NCBI GenBank assembly: GCA_035048495.1
Contig: CM068541.1
Coordinates: 18,111,929-18,175,928, forward strand
Direction of reading: 5' to 3'
DNA: 64,000 nucleotides
Source: Euptelea pleiosperma
Taxonomy: Eukaryota > Streptophyta > Magnoliopsida > Ranunculales > Eupteleaceae
Below, piece by piece: positions 22,364-35,060 of the stretch. Every line of letters begins with the position of its first letter. The stretch's first letter is position 1. A model generated the notes under the pieces. That model was not told where the DNA came from. It searched no databases and saw only the letters and a list, made by a program, of their open reading frames with translations. Made by a program: the position numbers and the translations under genes.

Positions 22364-25300
22364 TTAAGAGTCTTCTGTTTTTGCAGCAGCTTTCAGTTTC
22401 TCCAACTGTTTTCGCAGATACGCCTGCCTTAGTTTTTCCCTACGAGCTGTGGCTTGCTCTTGCCTACGTAACTTGAGTGTGGATGCCTTGTCTCTCGCTT
22501 GATTTGCCTCTTCATGAACTTCCCTGAGAGAAACCACCACCAAAATATTCAGGACACAGATACAACGTAATACACAGATACTCCAAGAGGTCCAATAGCC
22601 TGACACTTCCCATGCAACTATACTAAAGTACAAAAAAAAAACTTAAAGCGATGTTCTCTTAACAGGCTTGGTTGCTTCATTTTAAGTATAAACAAGCATT
22701 ACGAGCCGAAAACAGATAAACCAAAATTGTCTCAATAATGGTGTCAGCGCATGTTTGACACATATCCAACAGAAGAAAGTTAAGAATATATGGAGTGTCC
22801 TTCAATGTTAGATAAGTTATAAACATGAAGTTGGGCTCAAGAAATCTTGAAGAACCCCCCATAGACATTGTTCATTAGTTTTAGCGCAAGATGCAGCCTG
22901 ACAGAGAAAGCAAGGTCTTCATCTATCATTTGACTCCAATAAATAATAAGACAATCATCAGAACAGGACATACCTTACAAAGCGCTTGTGTTCATCATTG
23001 TCTACTATGCCAGTTGTACGCCCAGGTCCCACCAATTTCTCATTAAGCATCACAGCATCAGTGTCATTGTCTTCGTTTTCCAGTGATACTCTGGGAAAAG
23101 CATCACTGCCTTGTGGCTTCTCAGACTCATCTTGCATGAAGCTCTTGCTGAAAAAATCCACGCAGTACTTCTCTTTGTCTTCCTCGTCAGGGAGCTCTCC
23201 CCTCGCTAGCTTATCATATAATTCAGCCTTCCTTTCTAATGCTGCATAGCTAACTGATCCATCATTTACAGCTTTCAGCTCAAGCTTGTCCCTGGATTTT
23301 TTAATTAGAAAAAACTTCTTAGATGACTGTAAAATCAATTTGGTAACATAAAGCAGACATAAAGATCAAATCAAGTAGTCACAGGAAATGGGCACGAGAT
23401 TGAGAGGTAGAATCAGCTAAATCACGTAACAGCAATGAATATCTTAAGATAGGGCTCGCATCAGTTAAAAGCCTTTTCACGAGTCCTCACCACGAATTCA
23501 AAAGAGATTGTGAGAAGTTTACAACTAACCTAAGGCATGCTATTTCTTTTGTCTTCTTTTACGTTTGACTATAAAACCTCTCTTTAGATAATAGAAGAGA
23601 TGAAGAAGCAAGTTATCTACATACATAAACTGGACCTAGTTGGTACATACTTCAAATTTTTTCACCTTACATCGACAAAATAAAACCATTGGGATGAAAT
23701 AAGTCAATAAAAATACCCCATGATGTCTACTGATCACAAGGGCCACAACTCCATCATTGTATGCCTTGACACTAATAATTTTAAGTTAGCAATAGCTGCA
23801 CTCAGAGGTTCATGATATTAATAACATCCAACTCTTTTATTCCCCTAAACCAAAAGAAGGCCTAACAAGACCATTATAAAAAGAAGAAATTTATTTGGAA
23901 TCTAGTAATATATATAAATTCATTTTCTCAAATAATTACTGCCTCGATGATTCACGGGCATCCTGAAACAAGGAATTCTTTTACAAAGTGACACTTCCAT
24001 GCTACACTCCATATAAAAGCAACTAAGAACAAGAACATTTGAAGCCAAACCATTCTTCAATAACACTTTCTACTCCAAATCACAATACAAGCATTGATTG
24101 GCTGATCGACACATGACACGATGTTATCCACCTACGCGAGGACTGCTACTAAGATCATTGCTTGAGAAGCCCAAAGATTTCCCTTTATAAATCAGAAATT
24201 TTATGCACAAAAATAGTGAGCAAAAGAGCACCTGACAAGTGACATCCATCCATGTGGTTGGATACTGTAATATATATGAACCGGGGCATTGTAATTTCTT
24301 GATTATCCAACTACCATCAAGGAGCTTCCAACTTCCCCCAAGTCTTTGAAAAGGTCCGATCTTCTCAAATCCTTGTGATGAGATTTAAGGAGTTCAATCA
24401 TGTTTCTAGGTACGGGTAAATTGGTAATTTTTCTCTCCCCCTCCCTCTCTCTCTGTTCCTTCCCTCGTCTCTTTATTGTGGGTTCTTGATGGCATAAACT
24501 AGCATTGGAGCCAAATCAAGAGCATCGGATTCAATATCTGGAGATCTTGAAGTGCAGAATATTTTCTACTCTTAACCAGAACTAAATTTGAAGGACTCTT
24601 AATTCTCAAAATGACTCTAGGGATTTCTTCTTCTCCTTCAAAAATGCAATGGCTCCTCTCTTTCCAAATGGCCCACATGACTGCAAATGGAAAGATGCGC
24701 CAAAGGAGCTTCCTTCTACCAAAAAACACTACCATATGGATGTGGATTCAAAGAAAGAATCAGCGTGCCCCGAAGCAACGAAAACGGTGCCCAAAAGAGA
24801 GAACCAAGCTTGCCATATGGAAAAGGTGAAAGGCCATAGAAGCAATAGATGATCCACGGACCTGCCATTCGATTTGCACAAGGGACACCTATTAGGGATC
24901 ATCATCCCCCTCCTGTTCAGGTGGTCCACTATTAATATCTTATCCAGGAGAGCAGTCCATGTGTAGAACATCAGCTTCCTCAGGATTGGTGCCCCCCCCT
25001 CACACCCTAGCTGCAGGAAAAGAGCACTAGCCTATGCTACTGATATGGTGGAAGAAAGAACTAACTGAGAACAAGCCCTACAATCCCACTTCCAGATTCT
25101 TTGGTCGGCTTCTGGCAAAAGGGTAGGTATGTCTCCAATCCTTGACATCAGATTGGCCAAACTGTCCACCTCTTAGTCGTTCAAGTTCCTCCTAAAACCA
25201 AGCCTCCACGAAATCACTCCTTCATTTGCCACAGTGCACTCCTGGATCTTAGTTCCTTGAAGGACAGAAATTGGGTGCCAGAGCTTTTCTAAAATTGCAA

Positions 25301-28300
25301 GTGTTAGGTAATCAATCAATGATATTGCTTGAGAAGCTTCGCCATGTCAAGAGATTAAGGAATTTGATGATACAAGCTGTCAGAAAGAAGAAAGGGCTCA
25401 GGCCTAAGACTATAGGGTTCGTTCAAAGTTTTAACACATTATCAGTGTTTTTATTGTTGCTTCATTAGAAATTTTAGCTCATTAATAACCCCAGATACTA
25501 ATTGCATGAAGCATAGGGGTCTTACAATGGATTCAAGGTGTTAAAAAGAGCTGATGTTGGTGCACCGAAAGAGGGCTTCAACCCCTATAGTTGCACTACC
25601 ACATGCTGATTAGTTTTTTTAAGTAGAAAGTGAAGCATCAAATGTGGATATCAGTGAGTTCTAATGTTAATCGGGATAGGTTATTTCTTACAAGTGAAAA
25701 GTTGAATGAAGCAAAACATATGATCCACAAATTTACACTATTGTTCAAGGTTTACATTATTGGAGACCAGGCCTCATAAAAAGGGAGTGGGTATTCTATT
25801 ATTAATCGAAAGGCACTTAAGTTCATCAACAGGTACAGAAAGTGGAATAGACAGCATAAGAAGTGTGTTTCATACTTGGACGAGTCTACCATCATATTGT
25901 GACACAAGTCAAGTGCATAATATCAGGTGGCCAATGCGTTGGATGTCATGGCCATAGAGGTAATAAGATTTGTATGTACATGACGTGTATTCATCCCTAC
26001 GTATAATTGTATTATTTATGTAATCAACGTGTACTTATCAAACTAAAGGAAAAAAATTCATTAAGACAACAGTAAAAACAACTATGCTTTATGGAGCTGA
26101 ATGTTGGGCAATCATGACACAACATGTTTATAAAATGAGCATGGCAAAGATGAGGATGTTGAGATAGATGAGTGAAAAAACTAGGAAAGACAAAATTGGA
26201 AAAGGCACATTCGAAGGAATTTTGGAATAGCCCTAATAGGAGATAAAAGAAGGGAAAGTGGATGATATGGTTTGGGCATGTACTATGAAGCCCAACAGTG
26301 GCATCAGTGAGAATGAATGCTTTTGTACATATTGAAGGCCACAAGAAGAGAGAAGAAGACCAAACATGACATGGATTGAAGTAGTAAAAGAAGATTTGAA
26401 GACATTTTTTGACTAGTCCAAATATGTATTAATAGGAGATCGAGAAGATCTCTAAAAAGAACAAGGAAGGAAAACCAAAACAAAAGAGCAAGAAGAAACA
26501 ACTACAAAGCCAAAACACTACTTTTTCCCCAAGAGATTCTCCCACCTAAAACCAAATCACCAAAAGGGACTTCTTTCAACTCAAAAAATCTGCTACCCCA
26601 GCTAAATAAGAGTGCTTTAATGTTTATAAGAATAACCGAGAGGGGATTCTCTAAAAATCCTCTCATTTCTCTCCACCCATATCCCTCACATAACTGCATA
26701 TAGGAATGGGACCATTCTCCAAAGAACCCTCCCTAACCTCGAGAGGGATAGCTTAGGCCACCCTATCAACAAAGTTCCAATGGACCTAGGAATCACCCAA
26801 GATAGGCCCACTTGAGCCAAAAAGAGGGACCATAACTGATTAGCAATGTCACAATAGAGCAAGAGGTGGCTAGAACACTCCTCATGAGATTTGCACATAG
26901 CACAATAATTAATCATAATCCAACTTCTAGCTGTTAAGTTATCAATAGTGAGCAGCTTATTAAGGGAGGCAACCCAAATAAAAAAGCGGATCTTCAAGGG
27001 GCACTTTTGCTTTCCAAATGGTGTTGAAGAAAGAAAGGGGATTAGACAAGATAAAGCTCTAAATAGAGTTGAATGGTGAAATAAGATTCATGTTGCCGAC
27101 CCCAAACATTTGGGATAAAACGTAGATGACAAGAAGCATGGAGTGGACAGAGTTTTTTTATTGTGAGACGGGCATTATTTTAGGTTTTGAAGTAGTGCCT
27201 TCTAGAAAGCTCCTCGCGAGGCAATATTAGAAAGTTGCATGAGGATGAGCACTTTGGAAAAGATAAAATGCTTGACTTAGTCAAGAAACAATGCGACAGT
27301 CCGAAAGACGTTCACCTAAAATGGGACTTCATTCTTCGATATCGACACCAACAACGCAATGGGTGGATCATTCTATGGATTTAGTCATCAGTGTACATAG
27401 GCTAAACAGATCAAGATATGGATGTTTGGGTACCATCCTTGTTTTTTTTTTTTGATAAGTCAAAGATTTTATTAAAGAGATCGAGAAGATCTCGGAGGAA
27501 ACAAAGAGGAAAAAAAGGCCCTTCAAGGGGGGCGAAACAAAAACAAAAACAGCCCACACTACCACCGCAATAACGACTCAAAACTGAAGACCAAATTGCT
27601 AAAGAAAGTGCCTCTCAGCTCTATAGAGGTACTACCCCAACTATGAAGAAGAGCCTTAATACTAAGAATGATGTCTTGAAGAGAGCCAAGCTCTCCTTTG
27701 AAGACCCTCATATTTCTTTCCTTCCAAAGGCCCCAAATGACAACGAATGGAACCCTCATCCAAATAATCCTACCCATAGCTGAGAGGTCAATCGTAGGCC
27801 ACCCACCCAACAAAGCGCCAATCGACTCCGGCATAACCCAAGAGATACCCACCTAAATAAAAAATAAGACCAAATCTGGGTAGCCAAATCACAGTGAAGG
27901 AGAAGATGGTCAGTACTTTCACCACTCGACTTACACATAGCACAAAAGTTTACCAGAATCCATTTCCTAGCAATCAAGTTGTCATGAGTAATTTGTTCAA
28001 TGAGGACGTCCAAGCAAAGAAACGGGTTTTTAAGGGGCCGTGGGCTTTCCAAATGTTGGGACAAATGTCGGTACCATCCTTGTTTTGATTTACAGATTAT
28101 CCAAATTCCAAAATAGAGCAAAAATCCTTGGAGCTTTCAAGGTTTGCTAACATCTTCTTTTGGGAGATCAAAATATTTCATAGGATTCTAAAATTAGGGA
28201 TTTATTTATGGGTGTGCTCGGAATCGAGTGCTAAAGCTGGTTGGAAGTTCAAACATTTATAAGAAAAGGAAAGAAGAGAAGGAAGGAGGATGTTTACTTG

Positions 28301-28578
28301 TTAGCGCGGGATTCGACGCCGGAGTTCTTGTGAGTGTAGAGGTCGTGGGGAAGGATCTTGGACTTGGCGCGGTGGAATTCGAGGTCGGGAGCCAAATCCT
28401 TGGCCTTCTTGGCCTCTTGCTGGGTCTTGTAGAGCTGGGCTTTGAGTTCGAGGATGGAGGAAGGTCCCACGCCTTCGATGGCTTTGTGCTTCTTCGGCAT
28501 CACCGATGACTCCGTCAGCCATCCTAAAGACTCCACCAACACCACTCTCTTCTTCGTCTTCTCCTCTTCTCCTACCAT
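22364..28578 (-). CDS. CCDC174-like coiled-coil nuclear protein
   Basis: Three minus-strand exons, 28578-28298, 23291-22974 and 22523-22364, give 252 residues with consensus splice sites; codons K94 and R200 are split. Landmarks follow the order of animal CCDC174: 'SSILELKAQLYKTQQEAKKA' (about 40-60), 'NSGVESRANKDKLELK', 'RKAELYDKLARGELPDEED' (114-132) with 'VDFFSKSF', then a basic coiled coil 'TLKLRRQEQATARREKLRQA'. Human CCDC174 is a nuclear protein linked to the exon-junction complex. The product here is about half its length and the central region is reduced to 'VGPGRTTGI'. Two in-frame starts exist: ATG 28578 (used, first in the exon) and ATG 28500 (M27, opening 'MPKKHKAIEGV'), which may be the real one. 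Intron 1 is 5.0 kb and full of LINE remnants. Confidence 0.82.
24480..25270 (-). mobile_element. LINE 3' part (zinc-binding region), 5' truncated
   Basis: On the minus strand 24971-24729 encodes 'FYTWTALLDKILIVDHLNRR' and 'CPLCKSNGRSVDHLLLLWPF', the zf-RVT domain that follows reverse transcriptase in plant LINEs; 24735-24499 continues with 'IFPFAVMWAIWKERSHCIFE'. It lies in the same orientation as the host gene in intron 1 of the CCDC174-like gene. Frameshifts make it inactive. Confidence 0.8.
26050..26400 (+). mobile_element. LINE reverse transcriptase C-terminal fragment
   Basis: The plus strand reads 'TTMLYGAECWAIMTQHVYKM', then 'KTRKDKIGKG' and 'IGDKRRESG', the common tail of a plant LINE reverse transcriptase. 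Stops are present. Its orientation is opposite to the neighbouring LINEs. Confidence 0.7.
26405..27000 (-). mobile_element. LINE 3' end with zf-RVT, 5' truncated
   Basis: Minus strand 26997-26686 encodes 'KIRFFIWVASLNKLLTIDNL' and 'CAMCKSHEECSSHLLLYCDI', a zf-RVT domain. The 3' non-coding end ('gagatcgagaagatctctaa' on the plus strand) matches that of the copy at 27.5 kb, so both belong to one family. Confidence 0.8.
27429..28086 (-). mobile_element. 5'-truncated LINE with 17-bp target duplication
   Basis: The direct repeat GGTACCATCCTTGTTTT flanks the insert (27429-27445 and 28070-28086). A poly-T run at the low-coordinate end is the poly-A tail, so the insertion is on the minus strand. It encodes a damaged zf-RVT domain ('CAMCKSSGESTDHLLLHCDL') and tail ('VPFVVIWGLWKERNMRVFKG'). 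This is a classic target-primed insertion into intron 1 of the CCDC174-like gene. Confidence 0.9.
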
Positions 28579-28756
28579 CGATTCCTCTTCTTCTACTGCT
28601 GTTTCTTCTCCTTAAAATTCACAGAACGGTATCCCGGAGAGAAAAAAATTTCGGCTCTTTTCTTTGGTTTTTCTTTCTCGACATCGAAACAGAAAGGGTT
28701 TAGTTTTCGTTTGGGGGCAACTATATGATTTTTCTAGAGGAGGAACCAAAAGAAAA

Positions 28757-28850
28757 TGGGAATTTTTGACATACCGCACGTGTTGGTCAAAATTTGACAT
28801 ACCCCCACAATTTGAAAAAACTGACATAACCTGAGTCATCCGTCTATGAC
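28757..28850. mobile_element. Partial copy of the MULE terminal repeat
   Basis: 'gggaatttttgacatacc', 'aaaatttgacatacccccac' and 'tttgaaaaaactgacata' match the arm of the MULE at 21.06 kb. No partner arm was found nearby. Confidence 0.7.
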
Positions 28851-28886
28851 TGTGATCAAGACCAACTATTTTCTTTTGAAAAGACC

Positions 28887-29114
28887 AAACAACTCCTTTC
28901 TTCAACCTTTGATGACCATGTTTTTCGCCAAAACCATATCGAAATCAAGCTCTCGTTTTTCAGCATTCATCTTCCAACAGCAACATTACTATTTCCGGCA
29001 AAACAACTCCTTTCTTCAACCTTTGATGACCATGTTTTTCGCCAAAACCATATCGAAATCAAGCTCTCGTTTTTCAGCATTCATCTTCCAACAGCAACAT
29101 TACTATTTCCGGCA
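28887..29114. repeat. Exact 114-bp tandem duplication
   Basis: 28887-29000 and 29001-29114 appear identical, each beginning 'aaacaactcctttcttcaac' and ending 'attactatttccggca'. Identity indicates a recent event. Not coding. Confidence 0.9.
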
Positions 29115-29160
29115 GCATTTATCTTTTCGTCTTTTATATACACACACACACACGTGGGTT

Positions 29161-29546
29161 GGGGTACGTTTACTCATGTTATTCTTACTAATAGATTACT
29201 AATGGATGTGGGGCCCACATATAGATGAGTTAAGGGCTGAGTTTTTGCGAGGATGATCTCATCACCATGGAGATCATCCTCACTAAAATTCAGCAATTTC
29301 TAAAACTTTTAACCCTATCAAATATGGACTTAAATTTAACGGTGAAATTGGATGGACCAAAGTTTTTCAACTTGTAATCTACTTTTCATAAGGCTACAAA
29401 TGTTGTAATGGGGTGATTTTTTGTGAAGTTGATATCCATGTTGAGAAGAATATCATCACCAAAAATCAGCTCTTAACTCATCTGCATGTGAACCCCACAG
29501 CCATTAGTTATTATATTAGTAAGAATAGCATGAGTAAACGTATCCC
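29161..29546. mobile_element. Foldback MITE ('gatgagttaagggctga' family)
   Basis: The arms begin GGGTACGTTTACTCATGTTA on the left and, as reverse complement, GGATACGTTTACTCATGCTA on the right. They then share 'ttcttactaata', 'actaatgg.tgtgggg' and 'gatgagttaagggctga'. Fragments of the family recur at 53.1-53.75 kb and 56.3-57.2 kb. Confidence 0.75.
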
Positions 29547-29561
29547 ATATATATATATATA

Positions 29562-32500
29562 CTAGTGGGTGTCCCGTGCCATCGGCACTCCTCGACAAAG
29601 AATTTTCCAAAATCAGTTGAGTGGCGGAGATCCACCGTCCATTTGGTAGAGGATTAGATCTCAGCCCTTCTTTGTTGATGCTTATAAGAGGTATAAGTAG
29701 GGAGACAACCAATGTGTTTTGTTATATAGAATAGTAAATGGCCCATGCCCATGGCACTCTCCGACGAAAGTGTTTGCAAAAATTAGGTGCCTTCGGCACT
29801 CAAACGGTATAACTGACTGGGGTGTTACCATTTTTTCCATTATAACGGCTGTTATAACGGATTGTAAGGCACATGGGGAGAAATGGAAAAATAACATAGA
29901 TAACAAAAAATAACAGTGTTAAAATTTAAATTTTGAATAAATTGAGGTCAAATGAGGCAGATTGAGTGGCTAAAATCTAACTGTACACATTAGATAGATG
30001 GATTTGATCTCAACCACTCTTTATCTAACCGTCCACATTAGATGGATGGATAAGATAAGAGAATACAACTGAGTTGTCTTGATATATGTGTAGGTGGCCC
30101 GTGCCCGCGGCACTTTCCGACTAGTGTTTGTCAAAATCAGATAGGAATTAATCTCAGCCATTGATATGAAGCATAGTGGATCTCAGCCACTCATTATTGA
30201 AGCCATATAAGATAAGAGGGGTATAAGAAAATAATTAAATTTCTGTTAAATTCTTTTTTTTTTTAATTTTTAATTTTCACATTTCAAATTTTAAATTTCA
30301 ACACCACTTTTTTCTGTTAAAATCATTAAAATCTATTTTTTTCATTTTTACCCTGGCCGTTTCAATCCGTTTTAACAGTAACACCCCTCTCGTGGCATAA
30401 AAAGTGGGGCTCCTGAGCCCTGACCCTTGGGCTATATGTAAATCCAACCCATTTCATTCTTATATGTAGGTAAACAGTAGGTGACACGTGCCCACGTCAC
30501 TCATCGACAAAGTGTTTGTCAAAATTGGGTGTGAGTGGCTGAGATCCACCGTCCATTTGGTGTGATAAGATCTCGGCCATCCTTTATGAAGCCGAAAAGA
30601 GGGGGAGACAACCGTCCTGTTTTGTTATATACTAGTGGGTGCCCCGTGCCATCGGCACTCCTCGACAAAGAATTTGCCAAAATTAGGTGAGTGGCGGAGA
30701 TCCACCGTCCATTTGGGGGAGGATTAGATATCGGCCCTTCTTTGTTGATGCTTATAAGAGGAGGTATAAGAAGGGAGACAATCAATGTGTTTTGTTATAT
30801 AGAATAGTAAATGGCCCATGCCCACGACACTCTCCGACAAAAGTGTTCGAAAAAATTGGGTGCCTTCGGCACTAAAACGGTATAACGGACTGGGACATCA
30901 CCATTTTTTCCATTATAACGGCTGTTATAATGGATTGTAACGCACAGAGGGAGAAATGGGAAAATAACAAAAAATAATGGTGTTGAAATTTAAATTTTGA
31001 ATAAATTGAGGTCAAATGAGGCAGATTGAGTGGCTAAAATCTAACCGTCGACATTAGATCAATGGATTTGATCTCAACCACTAGATGGATGGATAAGATA
31101 AGAGAATACAACTGAGTTGTCTTGATATATACGTGGGTGGCCCCGCGGCACTTTCCGACAAAGTGTTTGTCAAAATCGGGTGGGAGTTAATCTCAGCCAT
31201 CAATATGAAGCATAGTGGATCTCAGCCACTCATTATTGAAGCCATATAAGATAAGAGGGGTATAAGAAAATCATTAAATTTCTGTTAAATTCTTTTTTCT
31301 TTTTTTTTTTCAAAATTTAAATTTGAATTTCAGCACAACTTTTTTCCATTAAAATCCATTTTTTTCATTTTTGCCCCTAGCCGTTTCAATCCGTTTTAAC
31401 GGTAACACCCCTGTCACGGCATAAAAAGTGGGGCTCTTGAGCTTGACCCTCGGGCTATATGTAAATCCAACCCATTTCATTCCTTATATGTAGGTAAATA
31501 GTAGGTGACCCATGTCCACTGCACTCATCAACAAAGCGTTTGTCAAAATTGGGTGTGAGTGGCTGAGATCCACCGTCCATTTGGTGTGATAAGATCTCGG
31601 CCATCCTTATGAAGCCGGATAAGAGTGGGAGACAACCGTCCTGTTTTGTTATATAGATAGATAGTGTGTGGCCCATGCCCATGGAACTCTCTAATAATTT
31701 TTTTGCCAAAATCGGGTGTGAGTGGCTGAGATCCACTGTCTATTTCGGAGATAAGATCATGGCCCTTCTTTGTTGAAATAGATAAGATGGGGTATAAGTG
31801 AGGAGACAACTTCCCTGTTTTGTAATATACTACTGGGTGCCCCGTGCCATCGGCACTCCTCGACAAAGAATTTGTCAAAATCAGGTGAGTGGCTGAGATC
31901 CACCATCCATTTTGGGGATTAGATCTCAGCCCTCCTTTGTTGAAACCGATAAGAGGGGTAGGTGGCCTGTGCCTAGGCACTCCAAAACAAAGCTTTTGTC
32001 AAAATTGGGTGTGAGTGGCTGAGATCTACCGTCCAGTTGGGGATGAGATTTTGGCCCTTCTTTATGAAGCCTATAAGAGGGGGAGACAATTTCCCTGTTT
32101 TGTTATATCTATCTAACAAAACAGGGAAGTTGTCTCCCCACTTACACCCCCTCTTATCTATTTAGACAAAGAAGGGTTGAGATCTTATCCTCCAAATAGA
32201 TGGTGGATCTCAGCCATTCACACCCAATTTTGACAAACGCTTTGTTGGAGAGTGCTGTGGGCACTGACCACCCACTATCTATATAACAAAACAGGACTGT
32301 TGTCTCCCCCTCTTATCCGGCTTCATAAGGATGGCTGAGATCTTATCAAACCAAATGGACGGTGGATCTCAGCCACTCACACCAAATTTTGACAAACGCT
32401 TTGTCGATGAGTGTCGTGGGCACGGGTCACCTACTATTTACCTACATATAAGGAATGAAATGGGTTGGATTTACATATCGCCCAAGGTTCAAGCTCAGGA

Positions 32501-34235
32501 GCCCCACTTTTTATGCCTCGAGAGGGGTGTTACCATTAAAACGGATTGAAATGGCCAGGGGAAAAAATAGTTTTTAATGGATTTTAATGATTTTAACGGC
32601 AAAAAGTGGTGCTGAAATTCAAAATTTAAAATTTGAAAATTTAAAATTTCCAAAAATAAAATAAAATTTAACTAAAATTTAATGGTTTTTTTTTTTTTTT
32701 TTGTAAATAACGGAAATTTAATGGTTTTCTTATACCACTCTTATCTTATATGGCTTCAATAATGAGTGGCTGAGATCCACTATGCTTCATATCGATGGCT
32801 GAGATTAACTCCCACCCGGTTTTGACAAACACTTTGTCGGAAAGTGCCGTGGGTACGGGCCACCCACGCATATATCAAGACAACTCAGTTGTATTCTCTT
32901 ATCTTATCCATCCATCTAATGTGAACGGTTAGATAAAGAGTGGTTGAGATCAAATCCATCGATCTAATGTGGATGGTCAGATTTCAGCTACTCAATCCGA
33001 CTCATTTGACCTCAATTTATTCAAAATTTAAATTTCAACACCATTATTTTTTGTTATTTCTGTTATTTTCCCATTTCTCCCTCAGTGCGTTACAATCCGT
33101 TACAACAACAGTTATAATGGAAAAATGGTAATGCCGCAGTCCGTTATACCGTTTGAGTGCCGAAGGCACCCAATCTTTGCAAACGCTTTTGTCGGAGAGT
33201 GCCGTGGGCATGGGCCATTTAGTATTCTATATAACAAAACACATTGGTTGTCTCCCTACTTATACCTCCTCTTATAAGCATCAACAAAGAAGGGCCGAGA
33301 TCTAATCCTCCCCATATTGGATGGTGGATCTCCGCCAATAACCTGATTTTGGCAAATTCTTTGTCAAGGAGTGCCGATGGCACGGGGCACCCACTCGTTT
33401 ATAACAAAACAGGGAAGTTGTCTTATCCCTTATCTTATCCAACTTCATAAGATAAAGAGTAGTTGAGATCAAATCCATCCATCTAATGTTGGACGGTCGG
33501 ATCTCAACCACTCACTCCCACTCATTTATTCGCCTCATGTTATGATTTTCGGGGAAATTTGAAATTTCACTGTATAGACTTGGATTTGGTGTACATCCTC
33601 AAAATATGTGCCAAACACAAATTTCATGGGCCCAAAAGTAAAGAGATTTGGTGTACGCTATGAATAGCGACTGTTATAACGGGTTCGGACCTCCCTCATT
33701 ACGTTGTGTACCATTTTTACGCTCAGAAAATAACGACCATTATTTTCTGTTATTTTTCCATTACAACGAAAATAACGACCGTTATTTTTTGAAAAAATTG
33801 TTAAAAAATGTTATTTTTCAGTTGTTTTCTGTTAAAAATTTTAGTGAATATTTGAAAATCAAAATTTTAATTTTGGCATCGTTATTTTCCATTATTTCCG
33901 TTCCTTTCCACTATTTTCCATATTTTGCCCATGTGCGTTACAATCTGTTATAACGAAAATAATGGTTAACACCCCCAATCTGTTATACTGTTTTAGTGCC
34001 GAAGGCACCTAATTTTTGCAAAAGTATTTTTTGGGGACTGCGTGGGTACGGGCCATTTACTATCCTATATAACAAAACACAATGGTTGTCTCCCCACTTA
34101 TACCTCCTCTTATAGGCATCAACAAAGAAGGGCCGAGATCTAATCCTCCCCCAAATGGACGGCGGATGTCAGCCACTCACCTGATTTTGGCAAAGTCTTT
34201 GTCGAGGAGTGCCGATGGCACGGGGCACCCACTAG
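29562..34235. mobile_element. Inverted cluster of head-to-tail Helitron-like units
   Basis: About 18 units, short (about 160-172 bp) or long (about 325-430 bp), abut one another. A unit starts TCTATATAACAAAACA and ends with a hairpin of the GTGCC..GGCAC type, about 10 nt, then CTAG or a decayed CTAT/CTCG. Units at 29562-32108 lie on the minus strand and units at 32112-34235 on the plus strand, meeting 5' to 5' at about 32110. Approximate unit starts on the left: 29562, 29731, 30091, 30470, 30632, 30804, 31131, 31498, 31661, 31829, 31960. Approximate unit ends on the right: 32278, 32437, 32869, 33225, 33396, 34064, 34235. Outer ends read A/CTAG and CTAG/T. A 5' TC, hairpin plus CTRR 3' end and A/T insertion site are Helitron hallmarks. 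No Rep/helicase frame is present, so all are non-autonomous. Confidence 0.72.
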
Positions 34236-34239
34236 TATA

Positions 34240-35060
34240 TATATCGCTCTACCCATTTTTTAAACTCATTCAACTCTGCTATTAACATTTGTACTCCAGA
34301 TCTGTTAACCATGTTTCTACATATTTATGAACTTTCTTTTCCTGGCCATTAAGTAGCTAAACCTTCCATTTGGATCGTTGAGGTTAAGATCCTAGGATCC
34401 TTGTGATTTTGGGGCAATGCCCCATCTAAGCGGCGGTCCATCTGGTTGAGCACTAGTGTGTTTTGTGTATTGGTTTAGGCCCATGAACTTGGACTCGCCA
34501 AAACTGAACCAATCAGCATATTGTAGATTTAAAAGCCCCAATCAGTATTATACTGGATATAAGTTATCATTAACTGGTATTACATAGAGAACTCAACACA
34601 AGAAGAGCATAATGAAGGTTATCCTTGTGATCATTAACTAAGACTCTTTTACCATCACATACACCCAAAAATTCATTTAAATGGGAAAAGGTTCTCTGGG
34701 CTCTCATAGCAGACTTTGTACCCTGTTAAGGCAGCATTTGCTTGACATGTGAAATGCTGATGTGGCAAATCTTGACCATCCATATAATAGATGACCAACC
34801 ACTCACATCGACAACGTGGACAGCACTCATCCACATCACAAAACCAACAACGTATTGCTGCACTTTTCCCCTATGAAGGACTTGAGATTTTTTTTTACCT
34901 TTTGAAACAAAAAAGTGAAAGAAACCTTCCTCTTTTTCCCATGTAGCGCGGTGGGCAATTAGGCTGAAACTTCCCACATGGATAGGGGTGAGATGGTCCA
35001 ACAGGTGAAGCCCCTCTTAGTCCTGCCACCTCGGCTGCCTAGTGCCACATGCGAAAATCA
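34240..35060. other. Intergenic, no gene seen
   Basis: AT-rich DNA between the Helitron cluster and the solitary copy. No credible frame, RNA gene or bounded repeat was found. Confidence 0.5.

Noticed and set aside
29562..34235. Interpretation as ordinary TIR MITEs or a satellite
   Set aside because: Unit ends are not inverted repeats of each other; TC start, hairpin and CTAG end with A/T flanks fit Helitrons better.
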